Shown: positions 33,885 to 46,165, numbered from the stretch's first letter. The stretch is DNA of 64,000 bases from Brachionus manjavacas (GCA_019054805.1 JAHQIY010000012.1:620001-684000), one strand, 5' to 3'. Translations and numbers: made by a program. Notes: a model not told the origin generated them from the letters alone.

Positions 33885-35533
33885 GATTATAAAAGTATAA
33901 TTTTTTCTGATCTAAATGCTCAAATATTCCATTAAAACATGTTCAATTTCAGCACTAAAAAAAAAAGAACAATTCTTCTCTTTTTTAATTTTTCCAAATT
34001 CAATATAATTAGATCATGTAGATCAAAGTCAATCTTTTTGATTAGATCAATCAAATACAAGAGGAATTGTTGTTGAAAAATCCTCTCAAAAAATTATAAT
34101 ATTCATTAATAAAGAAAATTTTTATTTTGCAATGCTTCTTAAAATGAACAATTTGGAGTTTTAAGTTTATTTATTAATTAAAAAAAGAATAATTATTCTC
34201 AGATAATATCGCTTTAGAATTTTTATTTTACCAAAAAAAAATTTAATTATGAATCAAACTTGATAAGATTATTACATAATTGAATTTTGGGTCTGGTTGA
34301 TAGTTTTATCACTTGATAATTTAAAAACATTATAAATTAAAATTTAGATTTAATTTAAAAATAAATTGATATTTAAAATTTTTCTATAAAAATAACATCT
34401 AAAGAATATTTGGTAATTTAATGAGCAAATTTTTAATGAACAATTTAGAAGATTTTGACAATTAACTCCTAAAGTCGAAAATCTTACAAGCTAAAAAATA
34501 AAATAAAATTTAAAAAACGAAATTTAATTTTTAAATTCTAAATTAATTTGTTTTTATTTGAAAATGAAATTTAATAAAAAGCCATTTTTATTTTTTATAC
34601 CCAGTAAAGTAATATTTTTGCATGAACTCATCAAAAGTGCCGGATAAAAAAGGCTAGACTGTATTTAAGTAAATAAATTTTTTTTACTTAGTTTTCATCC
34701 GATTAGGTTTTAGGTTAATGAAATAGATGATTAAACAGGAAAGAAAAATTGAATTGAACAATTCTTTTTTTAAATTATTCAAGAAGCTTTTTTTTAGAAC
34801 AATCTTTTTTTTTAATATCAAGAAAAATTAACTCAATCAAAATTTTAATATTTTCTTCAATAATAAATTACGGTACTGATTCAACACGAAATTGTAAAAT
34901 TACACAATTTTGCGCAGAAATAATTTGAAAAAATTAATTTTTTAAAAATTATTTATCCATGGCAAATAATGTTTTGGTACCACTAATTTAATAAAACTCA
35001 TCTAAATTAGAAGCGGCTGCAGCTAGTCGGGGTCCGGGACTCATAGGTTTAGTTTAGGGTTCAGATAAGCAGAAGGTAACTTTAATTTGGGGGTCTATTT
35101 TTACTAAAATTAGCGGTGAGGAAAATTATAAGCTTTTATTCATTGCCCAAGTTATTTTAAATTAATAATGAAAATTTAATTCTATCAATTTCTAATTTAT
35201 TTCTTGATTTTGTTCAAATCTAAATATTTTAGCATGACTCCTTAAAATATTGTCTTTTTTATTCTAAAAATGAAGTTTTTTTTTCGATTGAAGAATTCAA
35301 AATTTCAAAATTATTTCTTAACAAAAATTAAATTTTTTTTTTTAAATTTGACTAAAAAAATTAAAATTAAAGATTTAAATATACAAACAAGGAAGATTAA
35401 GATGATCTCTATGATTCTTAAAAAAGATAGTCTTAGTAAATTCTAATGATTGCATTAAAAATCAAAATTTGAATTTAAAAAAGTTTATTTTAATTAAAAT
35501 TTAAAAAAAATACTATTTCTTCATTTTTTTAAT
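33885..35533. other. Intergenic, nothing recognised
   Basis: Long AT-rich stretch with poly-T and poly-A runs. A more GC-rich patch at 35010-35095 (GCGGCTGCAGCTAGTCGGGG) is the only distinct feature and has no identified meaning. Confidence 0.4.
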
Positions 35534-35561
35534 TTGAATTCGTTTTGGCTTGATTCAGTTT

Positions 35562-35824
35562 TTCTTGAATTTTCAAAAAGAGTTAAGTCATCTACAGACG
35601 GTACTGAAAAGGCCCGAGTATCAGCTATTTTCATCGACTCAGCTCTAAAGTTGTTTTGTTTCCTTGTAAAAATGAATTTGAAAATTTCACTCCACCCAAT
35701 TATGTACCATGCTCTTCATTTTCAAACTTGGAAAGTCGGAAAACCTAGATTGACAAAAGAGCAACAGGAAAAAAGAGAAAAGAAAAAAAAGGAAAGTAGT
35801 AAAAAGAATACAATCAATTACTAA
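35562..35824 (+). CDS. Possible terminal exon, unidentified protein
   Basis: After a potential acceptor (TTGATTCAG, ending near 35560) the frame encodes FLEFSKRVKSSTDGTEKARV, IFIDSALKLFCFLVKM, HALHFQTWKVGKPRLTKEQQ and a Lys/Glu/Ser-rich tail ending at TAA 35822. Composition is protein-like and unlike nearby shadow frames. No family was recognised and the rest of the gene is not seen. Confidence 0.3.
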
Positions 35825-37391
35825 TTAGTTAAGCTATTCAATTTTTAATTCAAAATCATCTCTTTTTTTACAAAATTATATTAATAATTAGCTATGACAA
35901 ACGAATTTTTTTTGAATTAAACTCATCCCGTCTTATTTATCTCAAAAATAAATAAAAATATCATCTCGGTCTTAAAAAAAAAAAACAATAATTTTGTAAA
36001 TCAAGATAAGTTTATTTCAAAAAAATTAGCAATTTTTATAAGAATTCAATTTTAAAATAAAATTTTAGTTTGGATTATTCCTAAAATTCCAAGTCTTTTC
36101 TTTGATTTTAGGAACGAAACTTTTCACTTAAACACTTTGGGCTTTCACTATGCCAATATCCTCTCTATAATATCTCTTTTCTTTTCGAAGTCAACTTTTA
36201 ATAATTAATACACGACATATCAAATTTCAATTGAAATTTTAAGATCCTGAATTAATTTAGAGTCTTTTAAGATTTTTAATTTTCAAAATTAAAAATTGAA
36301 AATTAAATTCAATTTTCATACAAAAATATTACTTTGCTAAATATAAAAAAAAAAAACACTATGATGGCTGCAAATGGGACTTTTGGAAAGCTGACATTTT
36401 CTTAGAAGAAACCTTTTACTGATTTAAAAAAGAGACAGTTCTCGCAAAGTTATGATTTTTTTAACTTTGTGTTAAAAGTTATAAAATTCTTGATCAATTT
36501 GACTGCTCAAAATTTTTTTAATTAAAAAAAAAATTTGTTTTTATATATTTAATTAATTAAAAATTCTAATTTTGATTTTTACTCATTTTTTATTCATTCT
36601 AATACAAATTCAGGAACCTTTCTTTATTCTCATTATTTCTGTCCAAATCTCTTTCGATTGTCTTGTCAGTGGTGTAAATGCCCTCTCTTATTTAATACTA
36701 ATAGTTTTAAAATATAATTTATGAGCTTTTTGGAAGGCGCCTTAGTATATAAAATTATATTTTTAATTTAAAATATCTAAATTAAATCTTAACAATAGGA
36801 AAATTAACTTTCACAATTGGCAAACTATTTTCATTTACCATACATTTCTAGAAAAAGTTAAATTATAAAATTTCGATTAAATGACTGAATGGTACAAAAC
36901 TAAAATAGCAAATATCTATGAACCATTTTATTTTTTTGAAATTATATTTATTTATCTTTACCAGACTAATGTTCTTCAATATTTTCTTTCTCTTCGGCTT
37001 TTCTTAGAGGCTATATTTTTTTAATCTTCCCTATTATAATTTTTCCTCCCAATATTTTTCGATTCTAATCCACTCCAGTTAAGGTACAAGACCCGAATTG
37101 ATTTATTCTATTATTTTTCTTTTAATTTTTAAAATTTTTTTATTTTTTCTTTCATTTTAGGTGCATTTCTAATTTTTATTATTCTTAATTTATTAATAAT
37201 TCACTCAGCACATCCTGTTAATATTAGCCATCAATACCATTAGTCATCAGAAGCATTTTCCTGTTCTTTTTCGAATTTTTTATCGAAACATTCTTTTGAT
37301 AAATTTTTTGGAAAATAATTTTTTTCTATTTATAAAGAGATTTTATCAAAGCATTAGGCTTTATAATAATCATTCAAAATTGACAATCAAA
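35825..37391. other. Upstream region of the opsin gene
   Basis: No gene with recognisable homology. Short minus-strand frames at about 36090-36190 (KRYYREDIGIVKAQSV) and 36965-37085 (NWSGLESKNIGRKNYNRED) have protein-like composition but contain stops and no known motif. The opsin promoter must lie near the right end; no core element could be assigned. Confidence 0.35.
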
Positions 37392-37645
37392 ATGCTGAAT
37401 TATTCTGAATTAGATTTTATGAAAAGTTCTCCAGTTGATTGCGTCAATTTGCGGATAATCGGAGCTCTTACCACTTTACTATTTGCATTGTGTCTCGTGT
37501 TCAACTCAATACTTCTATGGGTGATTTTAAAGTACAAAAATCTACGCTCGCCAACAAACATCTTCATTACAGCACTTACCATTTCAAATATAGTCGGCTC
37601 AATAATCGAATTTCCTTTCATTATTGCAAGTAAATTTGCATGCAA
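37392..37645 (+). CDS. Opsin, exon 1 (start to TM2)
   Basis: Start ATG 37392 is the first in frame giving a short N-terminus with an NYS glycosylation site. The exon encodes TM1 (IIGALTTLLFALCLVFNSIL), the intracellular loop KYKNLRSPTN and TM2 (IFITALTISNIVGSIIEFPF). LRSPTN is the classic rhodopsin-class TM2 entry. Exon 1 ends with AA at 37645 before GTAAAA, and joins exon 2 in frame to give SKFACKWIFHYTGC. The other two exons are 10.7 kb away at 48309. The joined frame is 972 nt, 323 residues. Confidence 0.85.
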
Positions 37646-38313
37646 GTAAAATAAAATTTTCATTTATTTTTAAACCAGGTAGACTGGTTTGAATTCTTGG
37701 TTTTAAAATAAGCTTTAAATCGGTTTCTAGCATTTTGTTCCAAGTTAAAACATTTGATTTTTAAAGTTTTTTTTCAAATAATTTTAATTTGAAAATTAAA
37801 TTGGGGTCTAAAACTCCAGTTAATATGGTCAAATCCAAATTTTAGCTATTAATTTACGGTACTTTTATAAAAGGTGCATAACGTAACATAGCGTAATTTT
37901 ACGTAATTTTACATTATTTTTTGTAAGCTGATTAGATTTATAATGGTTTCTAGAGTTATAAATTGGTTATCTAAAAGATTTTTTAATTTTTCTTAAGTGA
38001 TATCTGAGTTTCGAATTTTTTAAAATTAATTTTTTTGGGAGGCTCAAAAAAGAGGAAGTTGATGTTGAACCAGATATTAATAATAATTATCAAGAGTCTT
38101 TATTTTAATCAGGACCTAAAACAGAGGAATTGGATATTTTTTCTATAGATTTGTTTCTAACGGATGTTCAAAAAAGAATGTTTTGAGATTTAAAAAAAAT
38201 ATGTTCCTGTAGACTAAATTTATTTAACTAAAATTTGGTTCAGTTATTTTATATCATCTAATAATTAAAAAAATATAAAAAACTAGTTGTTACAATTTTT
38301 ATTAACAGAAATA

Positions 38314-38639
38314 GGCCATCTCGAACACCTATGCCTAGAAATGATGAGTGTCCTTTAATGTTTTTATAGTAAATATATATGTTTAATAGTTTATTTTAAA
38401 GAGCAAAAATAACAGATAAAAATGAGGCTCTGATCAATTTTTAACTATTTTTGATCAAGAGTTATTTTTAAAAAAACATTAAAATTTGACTTTTTGAATT
38501 TCCTCAAAAATATTACGTATCAATGTGCTTTTTGCTATATCTTACGGAAAGAAGGTTCAAATTCTTTCAAATTATATAATTTTTTATAAAAACATCAAAA
38601 GTCACTCATCATTCTTAGCTAAATGTGTTCCAGATGGTC
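38314..38639. mobile_element. TA-flanked MITE (Tc1/mariner type)
   Basis: Left end GGCCATCTCGAACACCTATG and the inverse of the right end, GACCATCTGGAACACATTTA, are imperfect inverted repeats of about 36 bp extending to AATGATGAGTG. TA flanks both sides (38312-38313, 38640-38641). No coding capacity. Confidence 0.7.
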
Positions 38640-38729
38640 TAATTGCTAAAAAAAAATGTTACTCATATTTTTTTTAATAATTAAATATTGAAGGTCAAAC
38701 TGGAATAGATTGTGTATTTTCTTTTATTA

Positions 38730-38969
38730 TTTATTTATTATTTTATTTGTTTTCTGTACCGAGCAAAAGCTCCTTCAGATTAAAAAAAAAATCAAAATAA
38801 AATAAAGTTAAATAAGATAGAATAAAAATTTAAAAAAATAAAATGCAATAAAATGGTTTAAAATAGAGGAAAATTAATGAAATTGAACTAGAGAGTTAAA
38901 GGATACATATTTTTAAAAAATTGATTGTTCAGGGAAAAAAGAAGAAATAGTAAGGTAGCAATTACACAA
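38730..38969 (-). repeat. LINE-alpha 3' fragment 1
   Basis: Stem-loop at 38754-38778, diverged 3' UTR, then the ORF2 terminal codons, breaking exactly at TTACACAA (38969). The coding sequence that should follow (TGGAGTTGGGTA) reappears at 45424, after all later insertions. Confidence 0.8.
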
Positions 38970-39229
38970 TTTTATTTATTTATTTATTTGTTTTCTGTAC
39001 CGAGCTAAAGCTCCTTCAGAATAAATTAAAAATAAAATAAAAAAATAAAATAAAAATAAAATTAAAGTTAATAAAATTAGATAAAAAAAAGAATCAAAAT
39101 AGAGTAAATAAGCTAAAAAAAATTAAAGTTGAAAAGACATAAATTGGAAAAGATTGTTTCATGTGGCACATGTTTAAATAGTTCAAGTTTCAGGAAAAAA
39201 GAAGAAATAGTAAGGTAGCAATTACACAA
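38970..39229 (-). repeat. LINE-alpha 3' fragment 2
   Basis: A second, younger tail with stem-loop 38995-39019. It also breaks at TTACACAA (39229), the same position in the element as fragment 1. Confidence 0.8.
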
Positions 39230-40011
39230 TTATTATTTATTTATTTGTTTATTTGTTTTCTGTACCGAGCTAGAGCTCCTTCAGAATAAGTTAAAAATTA
39301 AAAAAAAAAAAATAAAAATGAAATAAAATAAAATAAAAATAAAATTAAAGTTAATAAAATAAGATAAAAAAAAAAAAAAAAAAAAAGAATTAAAAAAGAA
39401 TTAAAAAAAAGTAAATAAGCTAAATAAATGAAAATTAAGAATATATAAAATTGGAAAAGATTGTTACATGTGGCTCATGTTTAAATAGTTCAAGTTTCAG
39501 GAAAAAAAGAAGAAATAGTAAGGTAGCAATTACACAATGGAGTTGGGTAGTCAATATATCTTGATTCGAAACCTTCTTTGTATTCCTTCACCAGTCTTAC
39601 AACCAATGGAATAGAATGACTCAGTCCTGCCCCAACATATCTCTCACTCAATTCAAAAAGCCGATTCGAGACTGTTAGTAATTTTAGTTTATTAAAAGCC
39701 TCATGATGTACGATGTTGGAGGGAGTATCATATTTTAACTTAAGAATAGATCTGACTGCTGTATTCTGAATTGCTTGTAGTTTTTTGATATTATTTTCTG
39801 AAAATGAATTCAAGCAAGGAAAAGAATAGTCTAAAATTGATCCGACTAAAGATTTATATAGATTTCCTAGTGTGTTCTGATTAAGACCCCATTTTTTGTT
39901 TGACAATATCTTAATAATATTTAGCCTTTTATTGCAGCGCTCTTTAATTTCATCTACCAGTATATTAAAGTTTAATTTAGAATCAAATTTAATACCAAGA
40001 AACTTGATTTC
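39230..40011 (-). mobile_element. LINE-alpha copy D, 3' part
   Basis: Stem-loop 39260-39284, 3' UTR and an open ORF2 C-terminus (39490-39906, KKWGLNQNTLGNLYKS to FFPET). It stops at GATTTC (40011), where copy A is inserted in the opposite orientation. The rest of D is at 44362-45420; joining the two across one ATTTC restores continuous alpha sequence. Confidence 0.88.
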
Positions 40012-40104
40012 AATAAATTCAAAATTGTCGTTTGGCTTAGCAAGTTTGAAAAATCAAATTTAATTAATAGCGTCATCACGTGTTAAAAAACCGTTGAAAG
40101 TTGT

Positions 40105-41310
40105 GTGTTGGCAATGTCGCTCAACAAAACAAACCAAAACCGACGGTGGATATTTAAAAATTCGGTCAAGCTAAATCTGAAGAGGTTAGACAAACCGATT
40201 AGCCATAAGGTCTTATTTGGTTCACTGGATATCGTACTAAACCAGGTGGAAAATGATGCGATCACATCTGTCTACAATTTTTCTTCAAACAAAGTATGGA
40301 TAATCGAGTTTAATGCTGCTTTTAATGTTACCCAAATCTTCGATCGTGAAATCAATATTAATGGAACCAATTTCAGACTTGAAGATGCAAATAAAGTCCC
40401 GGATCTCAGAAGGTATTGTACTTTTCGATTTCACTTCTTGCCCTCTGATTTCGAGAATCATAGACTTGAAACCTTCTTTAATGCTGTTCGAATTGATGGA
40501 CTCAATATTGAACACATTACCGAAGAAAAATATAAAGATAGACCCGAGAGGAAAAATGGTGTCAGAAGAGTAAGAATATCATTTCCAAAAGAAGTTGAGA
40601 ACATTATTGGAAGCTTGTCAGGCCCTACAATAATGTATGGTTTAAAGTGTCTTGTGTCAATTGTTGGACAAAAGCAGAAATGCTATTTTTGTGATGAAGA
40701 AGGGCACAACATAGCGAAATGCCCTGTCAAAGAAAAACTATGCGAAAAGTGTCATCAGAAAGGACACTTAACACAAAAATGCTCCATTGCTGAAAAGCTA
40801 AAGTCGCTTGAGAGGAAAAAGATTGACTACAATGATCTTTACATTGACCAAGAAGAAACCCAATCAATAATTGAAGCTGACCTAAAAGACAATGATGAAA
40901 ATCTGATGCCAAAAACGCCTGGATATCAGCCATCAAATCTCAATGACGTAATGTCAGAAATTAGTCCTCAAGACCTCAAAACTTCAGTGTTAGAAGACAG
41001 TTTGGTAAGCCATTTAAACGATCTTCTACCAATAAGTCAGAGACCTGTCAATGTCCTCTCAAATGATCAGAATGAGACTGAAGCTTTTTTCCAAACAAAA
41101 AATCAAATCAAGAGATTTCCCGAATTTGATCCAAATGAAAAAGAGCTAACCGAAAATGAATCAAAGAAACCATTAGTTGTATTAGAAAATCAAAACGACA
41201 GTACCTTCGAGTCTGAATCAAACAGTTCAACAACTGAATGTTCAATTCAAGTAGATCAATCATCTAACAAAATTGGTCAGCAAACTGCCAGTCAAGAAAA
41301 TTTAGAATGA
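40105..41310 (+). CDS. LINE-alpha copy A ORF1, gag-like RNA-binding protein
   Basis: A 401-residue intact frame. The N-terminal half (VWIIEFNAAFNV, DLRRYCTFRFHFLP, VRRVRISFPKEV) is probably an RRM-like gag fold, as in Jockey-group ORF1 proteins. Two CCHC zinc knuckles follow: CYFCDEEGHNIAKC (193-206) and CEKCHQKGHLTQKC (213-226). The C-terminal 170 residues are acidic, Ser/Asn-rich and probably disordered. The protein would coat LINE RNA. The stop TGA (41308-41310) overlaps the ORF2 start as ATGA. Confidence 0.9.
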   Translation: MLAMSLNKTNQNRRWIFKNSVKLNLKRLDKPISHKVLFGSLDIVLNQVENDAITSVYNFSSNKVWIIEFNAAFNVTQIFDREININGTNFRLEDANKVPDLRRYCTFRFHFLPSDFENHRLETFFNAVRIDGLNIEHITEEKYKDRPERKNGVRRVRISFPKEVENIIGSLSGPTIMYGLKCLVSIVGQKQKCYFCDEEGHNIAKCPVKEKLCEKCHQKGHLTQKCSIAEKLKSLERKKIDYNDLYIDQEETQSIIEADLKDNDENLMPKTPGYQPSNLNDVMSEISPQDLKTSVLEDSLVSHLNDLLPISQRPVNVLSNDQNETEAFFQTKNQIKRFPEFDPNEKELTENESKKPLVVLENQNDSTFESESNSSTTECSIQVDQSSNKIGQQTASQENLE

Positions 41311-44123
41311 ACAAGAAGCTAAATAAATCAACTTTAAGAACAAAACCTCTTAATAAAACAAGGTTAGTAATTACACACTGGAATTGTCTTCATTTACCTA
41401 GTAGGGTTCATCTCTTAGACAATTTTTTAGCTCAAAAATGTCCCGACATTGTTTTGCTCAATGAATTAAAGATAGATTTGAGTGAGGCAAATATTTATCT
41501 TGATTTTCAAAATTATCAGTTCTTAACAAAACCACGCAACAAGTACGGAGGAGGAGTAGCTATTTTAATTAAAGAAGGAATCGAATTTATACAAGATTTT
41601 TCTTACGAGGAATTCAATTCCGAACTCCTTTGTATAAAAATGAACTTAGGAAAGAATAATGAACTGTTTGTATTTAGTCTTTATAATCCACCTAATGTGC
41701 TTCTGAACTTTGAGTTTTTTAAAACAGTAAATAAAACATGTAGAAACTACATTTTAGGTGGTGATCTAAACGCTAGAACAAAGCAAATAGGCTGCGTAGG
41801 GGAAAATGAAAACGGGATAATATTAGAAAGAATAATCAACGAGCTAGACTTTTCAGTAATCAATGATAAGCATCCTACTTTCAATATTTTTAATAAGAAT
41901 TACTTTGAAATTCTTGACCTTTTTTTAGTTTCATCTTCATTGATTGACAAAATTACCGACTTTAGTGTCTTAAATAGTCAAGACATGACTAGTGACCATT
42001 TCCCAATCGAAGCATCGATTTCTATGGGCTATCAATTAGAAAATAAATCAGCAGCTAAAAGGCTTAACTATAAGAAAGCAAACTGGCAATTATTCAGCGA
42101 GATTTTAAATTCTCAAATAGTGAATGTCACTGAAAGTTCCCTCACAATAGATCAACTAAATGATAAAATAACAGAAAAAATTATTTCTGCTTCACATAAA
42201 AGCATTCCATATCTTTCTCAGAAAATCTACAAAACGAGTCTTCCGCCAAACATTGTTAATTTGATAAAAGAACGTAGGAAAGTAAGAAGAAATTACCAGA
42301 AAACTCGCTGTCAAAAGCTCAAGCAAAAATTTAATCAACTTACATCTGAGTTAAAGGCCTCTTTAAAAAAATTCTGGAATCAAAATTGGTTTGATTTTAT
42401 TGAGAAGATGGGAAAAAACCCACTGACAAGTAGACCTTTTTGGAAAAAAATAAATAAATTTAGAACAAAAAAAGGATCAAATTTAATTCCTAAATTGATT
42501 TTAAATGAAAGGGAATTTAAAACTAATGAAGAAAAGGGAAAATGCTTTGGAGAACTCTTATCGTCAATATTTAGTCCTAATTCTGATTTAATTGATACTG
42601 AGAAAGATATCGAAATTCTAAATTCTAACTCTGTTTTCTTTAGGAATTATAACCAGTCTAATTTTAATGATCCAATTTGCTTAAATGAATTAATTATGGC
42701 TTTAAAGAGATTAAAAAATGAAGCGGCATCAGGACCTGACCAAATTCATAATTTAATGTTAAAAAACTTACCTAGAAATTCATTAATAGAAATCATAGAA
42801 CTTTTTAATTTAACTCTTCGAGAAGGTAGAGTCCCGAAAGCGTGGAAAACATCTTACATAACTATGATTCAAAAAAAGGCCTCTAGTTTACACGATCCTT
42901 TAAATTATAGACCAATTAGTATAACGAGTTGTTTAGGAAAGCTACTGGAACGCATAGTATATTCAAGATTATACAATTTTTTAGAGCAAAATTCACTCCT
43001 TATCCAGGAGCAATCTGGATTTAGGAAACACCGGCGAACAGCAGATAATCTTTTCTTCTTAATTCAAAAAATTGTGGAATCATTTAATAGAAAAAAAAGA
43101 GTTTGCGGCCTTTTTTTGATATTTCTAAAGCCTTTGATAGGGTTTGGCATGAAGGTTTACTTTTTAAATTGATTAAAATAAATCCACCTCATTACTTGAC
43201 TAACTGGATAAAATCCTTTTTAGACTCTAGGACATTTAAGGTAAATGTGAATGACCATTTGAGCGAAGAATATCAAATAACTGCAGGTGTTCCTCAAGGC
43301 TCAGTAATTAGTCCTCTTTTATTTAGTATATACATTAATGACATCCCTAAAAGAAACAAAACAAATAATGAATACTCTCTGCTTTTTGCAGATGATCTGA
43401 GTTACATTCTTCATTTATAACAAAAAAGGGAACCTAGAAAATAAGATCAATAAATACCTCAACGAATTAGAACAATGGCTTATTAAGTGGAAAATGAAGA
43501 TATCGGTTGAAAAGTCGTGTTCATTAGTCTTTTCTAGGTACAAAAAAGAGAGTGATAATCTTAACTTAAAAATTTATGGAAACAGAATAGAGAGACAAAA
43601 AGAAATCAAGTTTCTTGGTATTAAATTTGATTCTAAATTAAACTTTAATATACTGGTAGATGAAATTAAAGAGCGCTGCAATAAAAGGCTAAATATTATT
43701 AAGATATTGTCAAACAAAAAATGGGGTCTTAATCAGAACACACTAGGAAATCTATATAAATCTTTAGTCGGATCAATTTTAGACTATTCTTTTCCTTGCT
43801 TGAATTCATTTTCAGAAAATAATATCAAAAAACTACAAGCAATTCAGAATACAGCAGTCAGATCTATTCTTAAGTTAAAATATGATACTCCCTCCAACAT
43901 CGTACATCATGAGGCTTTTAATAAACTAAAATTACTAACAGTCTCGAATCGGCTTTTTGAATTGAGTGAGAGATATGTTGGGGCAGGACTGAGTCATTCT
44001 ATTCCATTGGTTGTAAGACTGGTGAAGGAATACAAAGAAGGTTTCGAATCAAGATATATTGACTACCCAACTCCATTGTGTAATTGCTACCTTACTATTT
44101 CTTCTTTTTTTCCTGAAACTTGA
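41307..44123 (+). pseudogene. LINE-alpha copy A ORF2, endonuclease-RT (two frameshifts)
   Basis: ATG 41307 overlaps the ORF1 stop. The endonuclease has THWNCLHLPSR, DIVLLNELK, YGGGVAILIKEG, GGDLNARTKQIG (from about 151) and SDHFP (229-233). RT has AASGPDQIHN, YRPISITSCLGKLLER, SGFRKHRRTADN, ISKAFDRVWHEGLLFK, AGVPQGSVISPLLFSIYIND and LLFADD. At about 43111-43117 a run of 7 T replaces the 8 T of copy D, and at about 43400 CTGAGTTAC replaces CTAGTTAC. These shift the frame out and later to a third frame that is open 43494-44123. The catalytic residues are all present. Single-base changes, one in a homopolymer, could be real or sequencing error. Confidence 0.9.
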
Positions 44124-44361
44124 ACTATTTAAACATGAGCCACATGTAACAATCTTTTCCAATTTTATATATTCTTAATTTTCATTTATTTAGCTTATTT
44201 ACTTTTTTTAATTCTTTTTTTTTTTTTTTTTTTTTATCTTATTTTATTAACTTTAATTTTATTTTTATTTTATTTTATTTCATTTTTATTTTATTTTTTT
44301 AATTTTTAACTTATTCTGAAGGAGCTCTAGCTCGGTACAGAAAACAAATAAATAAAAATAA

Positions 44362-45420
44362 ATTTCTTTTTGTCTCTCTATTCTGTTTCCATAAATTTTT
44401 AAGTTAAGATTATCACTCTCTTTTTTGTACCTAGAAAAGACTAATGAACACGACTTTTCAACCGATATCTTCATTTTCCACTTAATAAGCCATTGTTCTA
44501 ATTCGTTGAGGTATTTATTGATCTTATTTTCTAGGTTCCCTTTTTTGTTATAAATGAAGAATGTAACTAGATCATCTGCAAAAAGCAGAGAGTATTCATT
44601 ATTTGTTTTGTTTCTTTTAGGGATGTCATTAATGTATATACTAAATAAAAGAGGACTAATTACTGAGCCTTGAGGAACACCTGCAGTTATTTGATATTCT
44701 TCGCTCAAATGGTCATTCACATTTACCTTAAATGTCCTAGAGTCTAAAAAGGATTTTATCCAGTTAGTCAAGTAATGAGGTGGATTTATTTTAATCAATT
44801 TAAAAAGTAAACCTTCATGCCAAGCCCTATCAAAAGGCTTTAGAAATATCAAAAAAAAGGCCGCAAACTCTTTTTTTTTTATTAAATGATTCCACAATTT
44901 TTTGAATTAAGAAGAAAAGATTATCTGCTGTTCGCCGGTGTTTCCTAAATCCAGATTGCTCCTGGATAAGGAGTGAATTATGTTCCAAAAAATTGTATAA
45001 TCTTGAATATACTATGCGTTCCAGTAGCTTTCCTAAACAACTCGTTATACTAATTGGTCTATAATTTAAAGGATCGTGTAAACTAGAGGCCTTTTTTTGA
45101 ATCATAGTAATGTAAGATGTTTTCCACGCTTTCGGGACTCTACCTTCTCGAAGAGTTAAATTAAAAAGTTCTATGATTTCTATTAATGAATTTCTAGGTA
45201 AGTTTTTTAACATTAAATTATGAATTTGGTCAGGTCCTGATGCCGCTTCATTTTTTAATCTCTTTAAAGCCATAATTAATTCATTTAAGCAAATTGGATC
45301 ATTAAAATTAGACTGGTTATAATTCCTAAAGAAAACAGAGTTATAATTTAGAATTTCGATATCTTTCTCAGTATCAATTAAATCAGAATTAGGACTAAAT
45401 ATTGACGATAAGAGTTCTCC
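44362..45420 (-). mobile_element. LINE-alpha copy D, 5' part
   Basis: Continuation of copy D to its 5' truncation at GAACTC (45420). RT blocks are readable (AASGPDQIHN, YRPISITSCLGKLLER, SGFRKHRRTADN, GVPQGSVISPLL, FADDLVTFF). Relative to the consensus it has an extra T at AAAGCCTTTTGA (about 44835), shifting the frame in KAFDR. It is followed by ACAATGGAGTTGGGTA (45421-45436), the continuation of the older tail into which D inserted. Confidence 0.88.
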
Positions 45421-45986
45421 ACAATGGAGTTGGGTAAGCTTTTTTAAAGACGTTTTAATTGACATATTTGATTCATATAATTAGATATTTAATTGAGCAT
45501 TTAATCTATTCGGGGGAGAAAGGTGTTATTTTTGAGGTTTTTACACAATACTGACACAGCTATTCAAAACTGTATTAAATTAATGCTAAATCTAAATTAA
45601 TTTAAAATTTGGAAGAATTTGGAAGTTTGGTGTTTTTTTTTCTCAGTTATATGTTGTTGATGAAGCGACTTAGAAAAAATTGTCTCTAAAAGTTTGAATG
45701 CTTCAAGAATAGAATGGGACAACTTTATTAGCATTACTTCTCATTTTTGTTCATTTTTGACATTCTTGAATAAACGGCAGAACGGCCACTTTCTGTCAAA
45801 AATTCATGTGTTAATTTAAGATTATGCGATCATAATTGCTTGAAATGGTATAAATACGGCACTTTGAAGTTTATAATCAATTTTTTATGCTCAAAATGAT
45901 CAAATGAAGTTTTAATTATGAAACATAAAAAAAAGAAATAATGCAGGATCTTCAAAATATTCTAAAAAAGCATAGATTGAATCGTC

Positions 45987-46165
45987 ATTTATTTTATTTA
46001 TTTATTTGTTTTCTGTACCGAGCTAAAGCTCCTTCAGAATAAATTAAAAAAAAATAAAAAAAATAAAATAAAAATAAAATTAAAGTAAATAAAATTAGAT
46101 AAAAAAAAAAAAAAAAAAAGAATCAAAATAGAGTAAATAAGCTAAAAAAAATTAAAGTTGAAAAT
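45987..46165 (-). repeat. LINE-alpha 3' tail
   Basis: Stem-loop 46013-46037 and about 120 bp of 3' UTR, then similarity stops after AAAGTTGAAAA. A severely 5'-truncated insertion. Confidence 0.8.

Larger units (their letters stand above)
40012..44361 (+). mobile_element. LINE-alpha copy A, full length
   Basis: A 4.35 kb complete element: short 5' UTR, ORF1, ORF2, 3' UTR, stem-loop (44316-44340) and AAATAAATAAAAATAA tail. It is flanked by the 5-bp duplication ATTTC (40007-40011, 44362-44366) and is inserted into copy D. ORF1 is intact; ORF2 is interrupted by two single-base differences only. Insertion into D and near-identity to it indicate recent activity of the family. Confidence 0.92.

Noticed and set aside
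43105-43405. Programmed frameshift in LINE-alpha ORF2
   Set aside because: Copy D does not share either indel and has a different one, so these are independent mutations or read errors.
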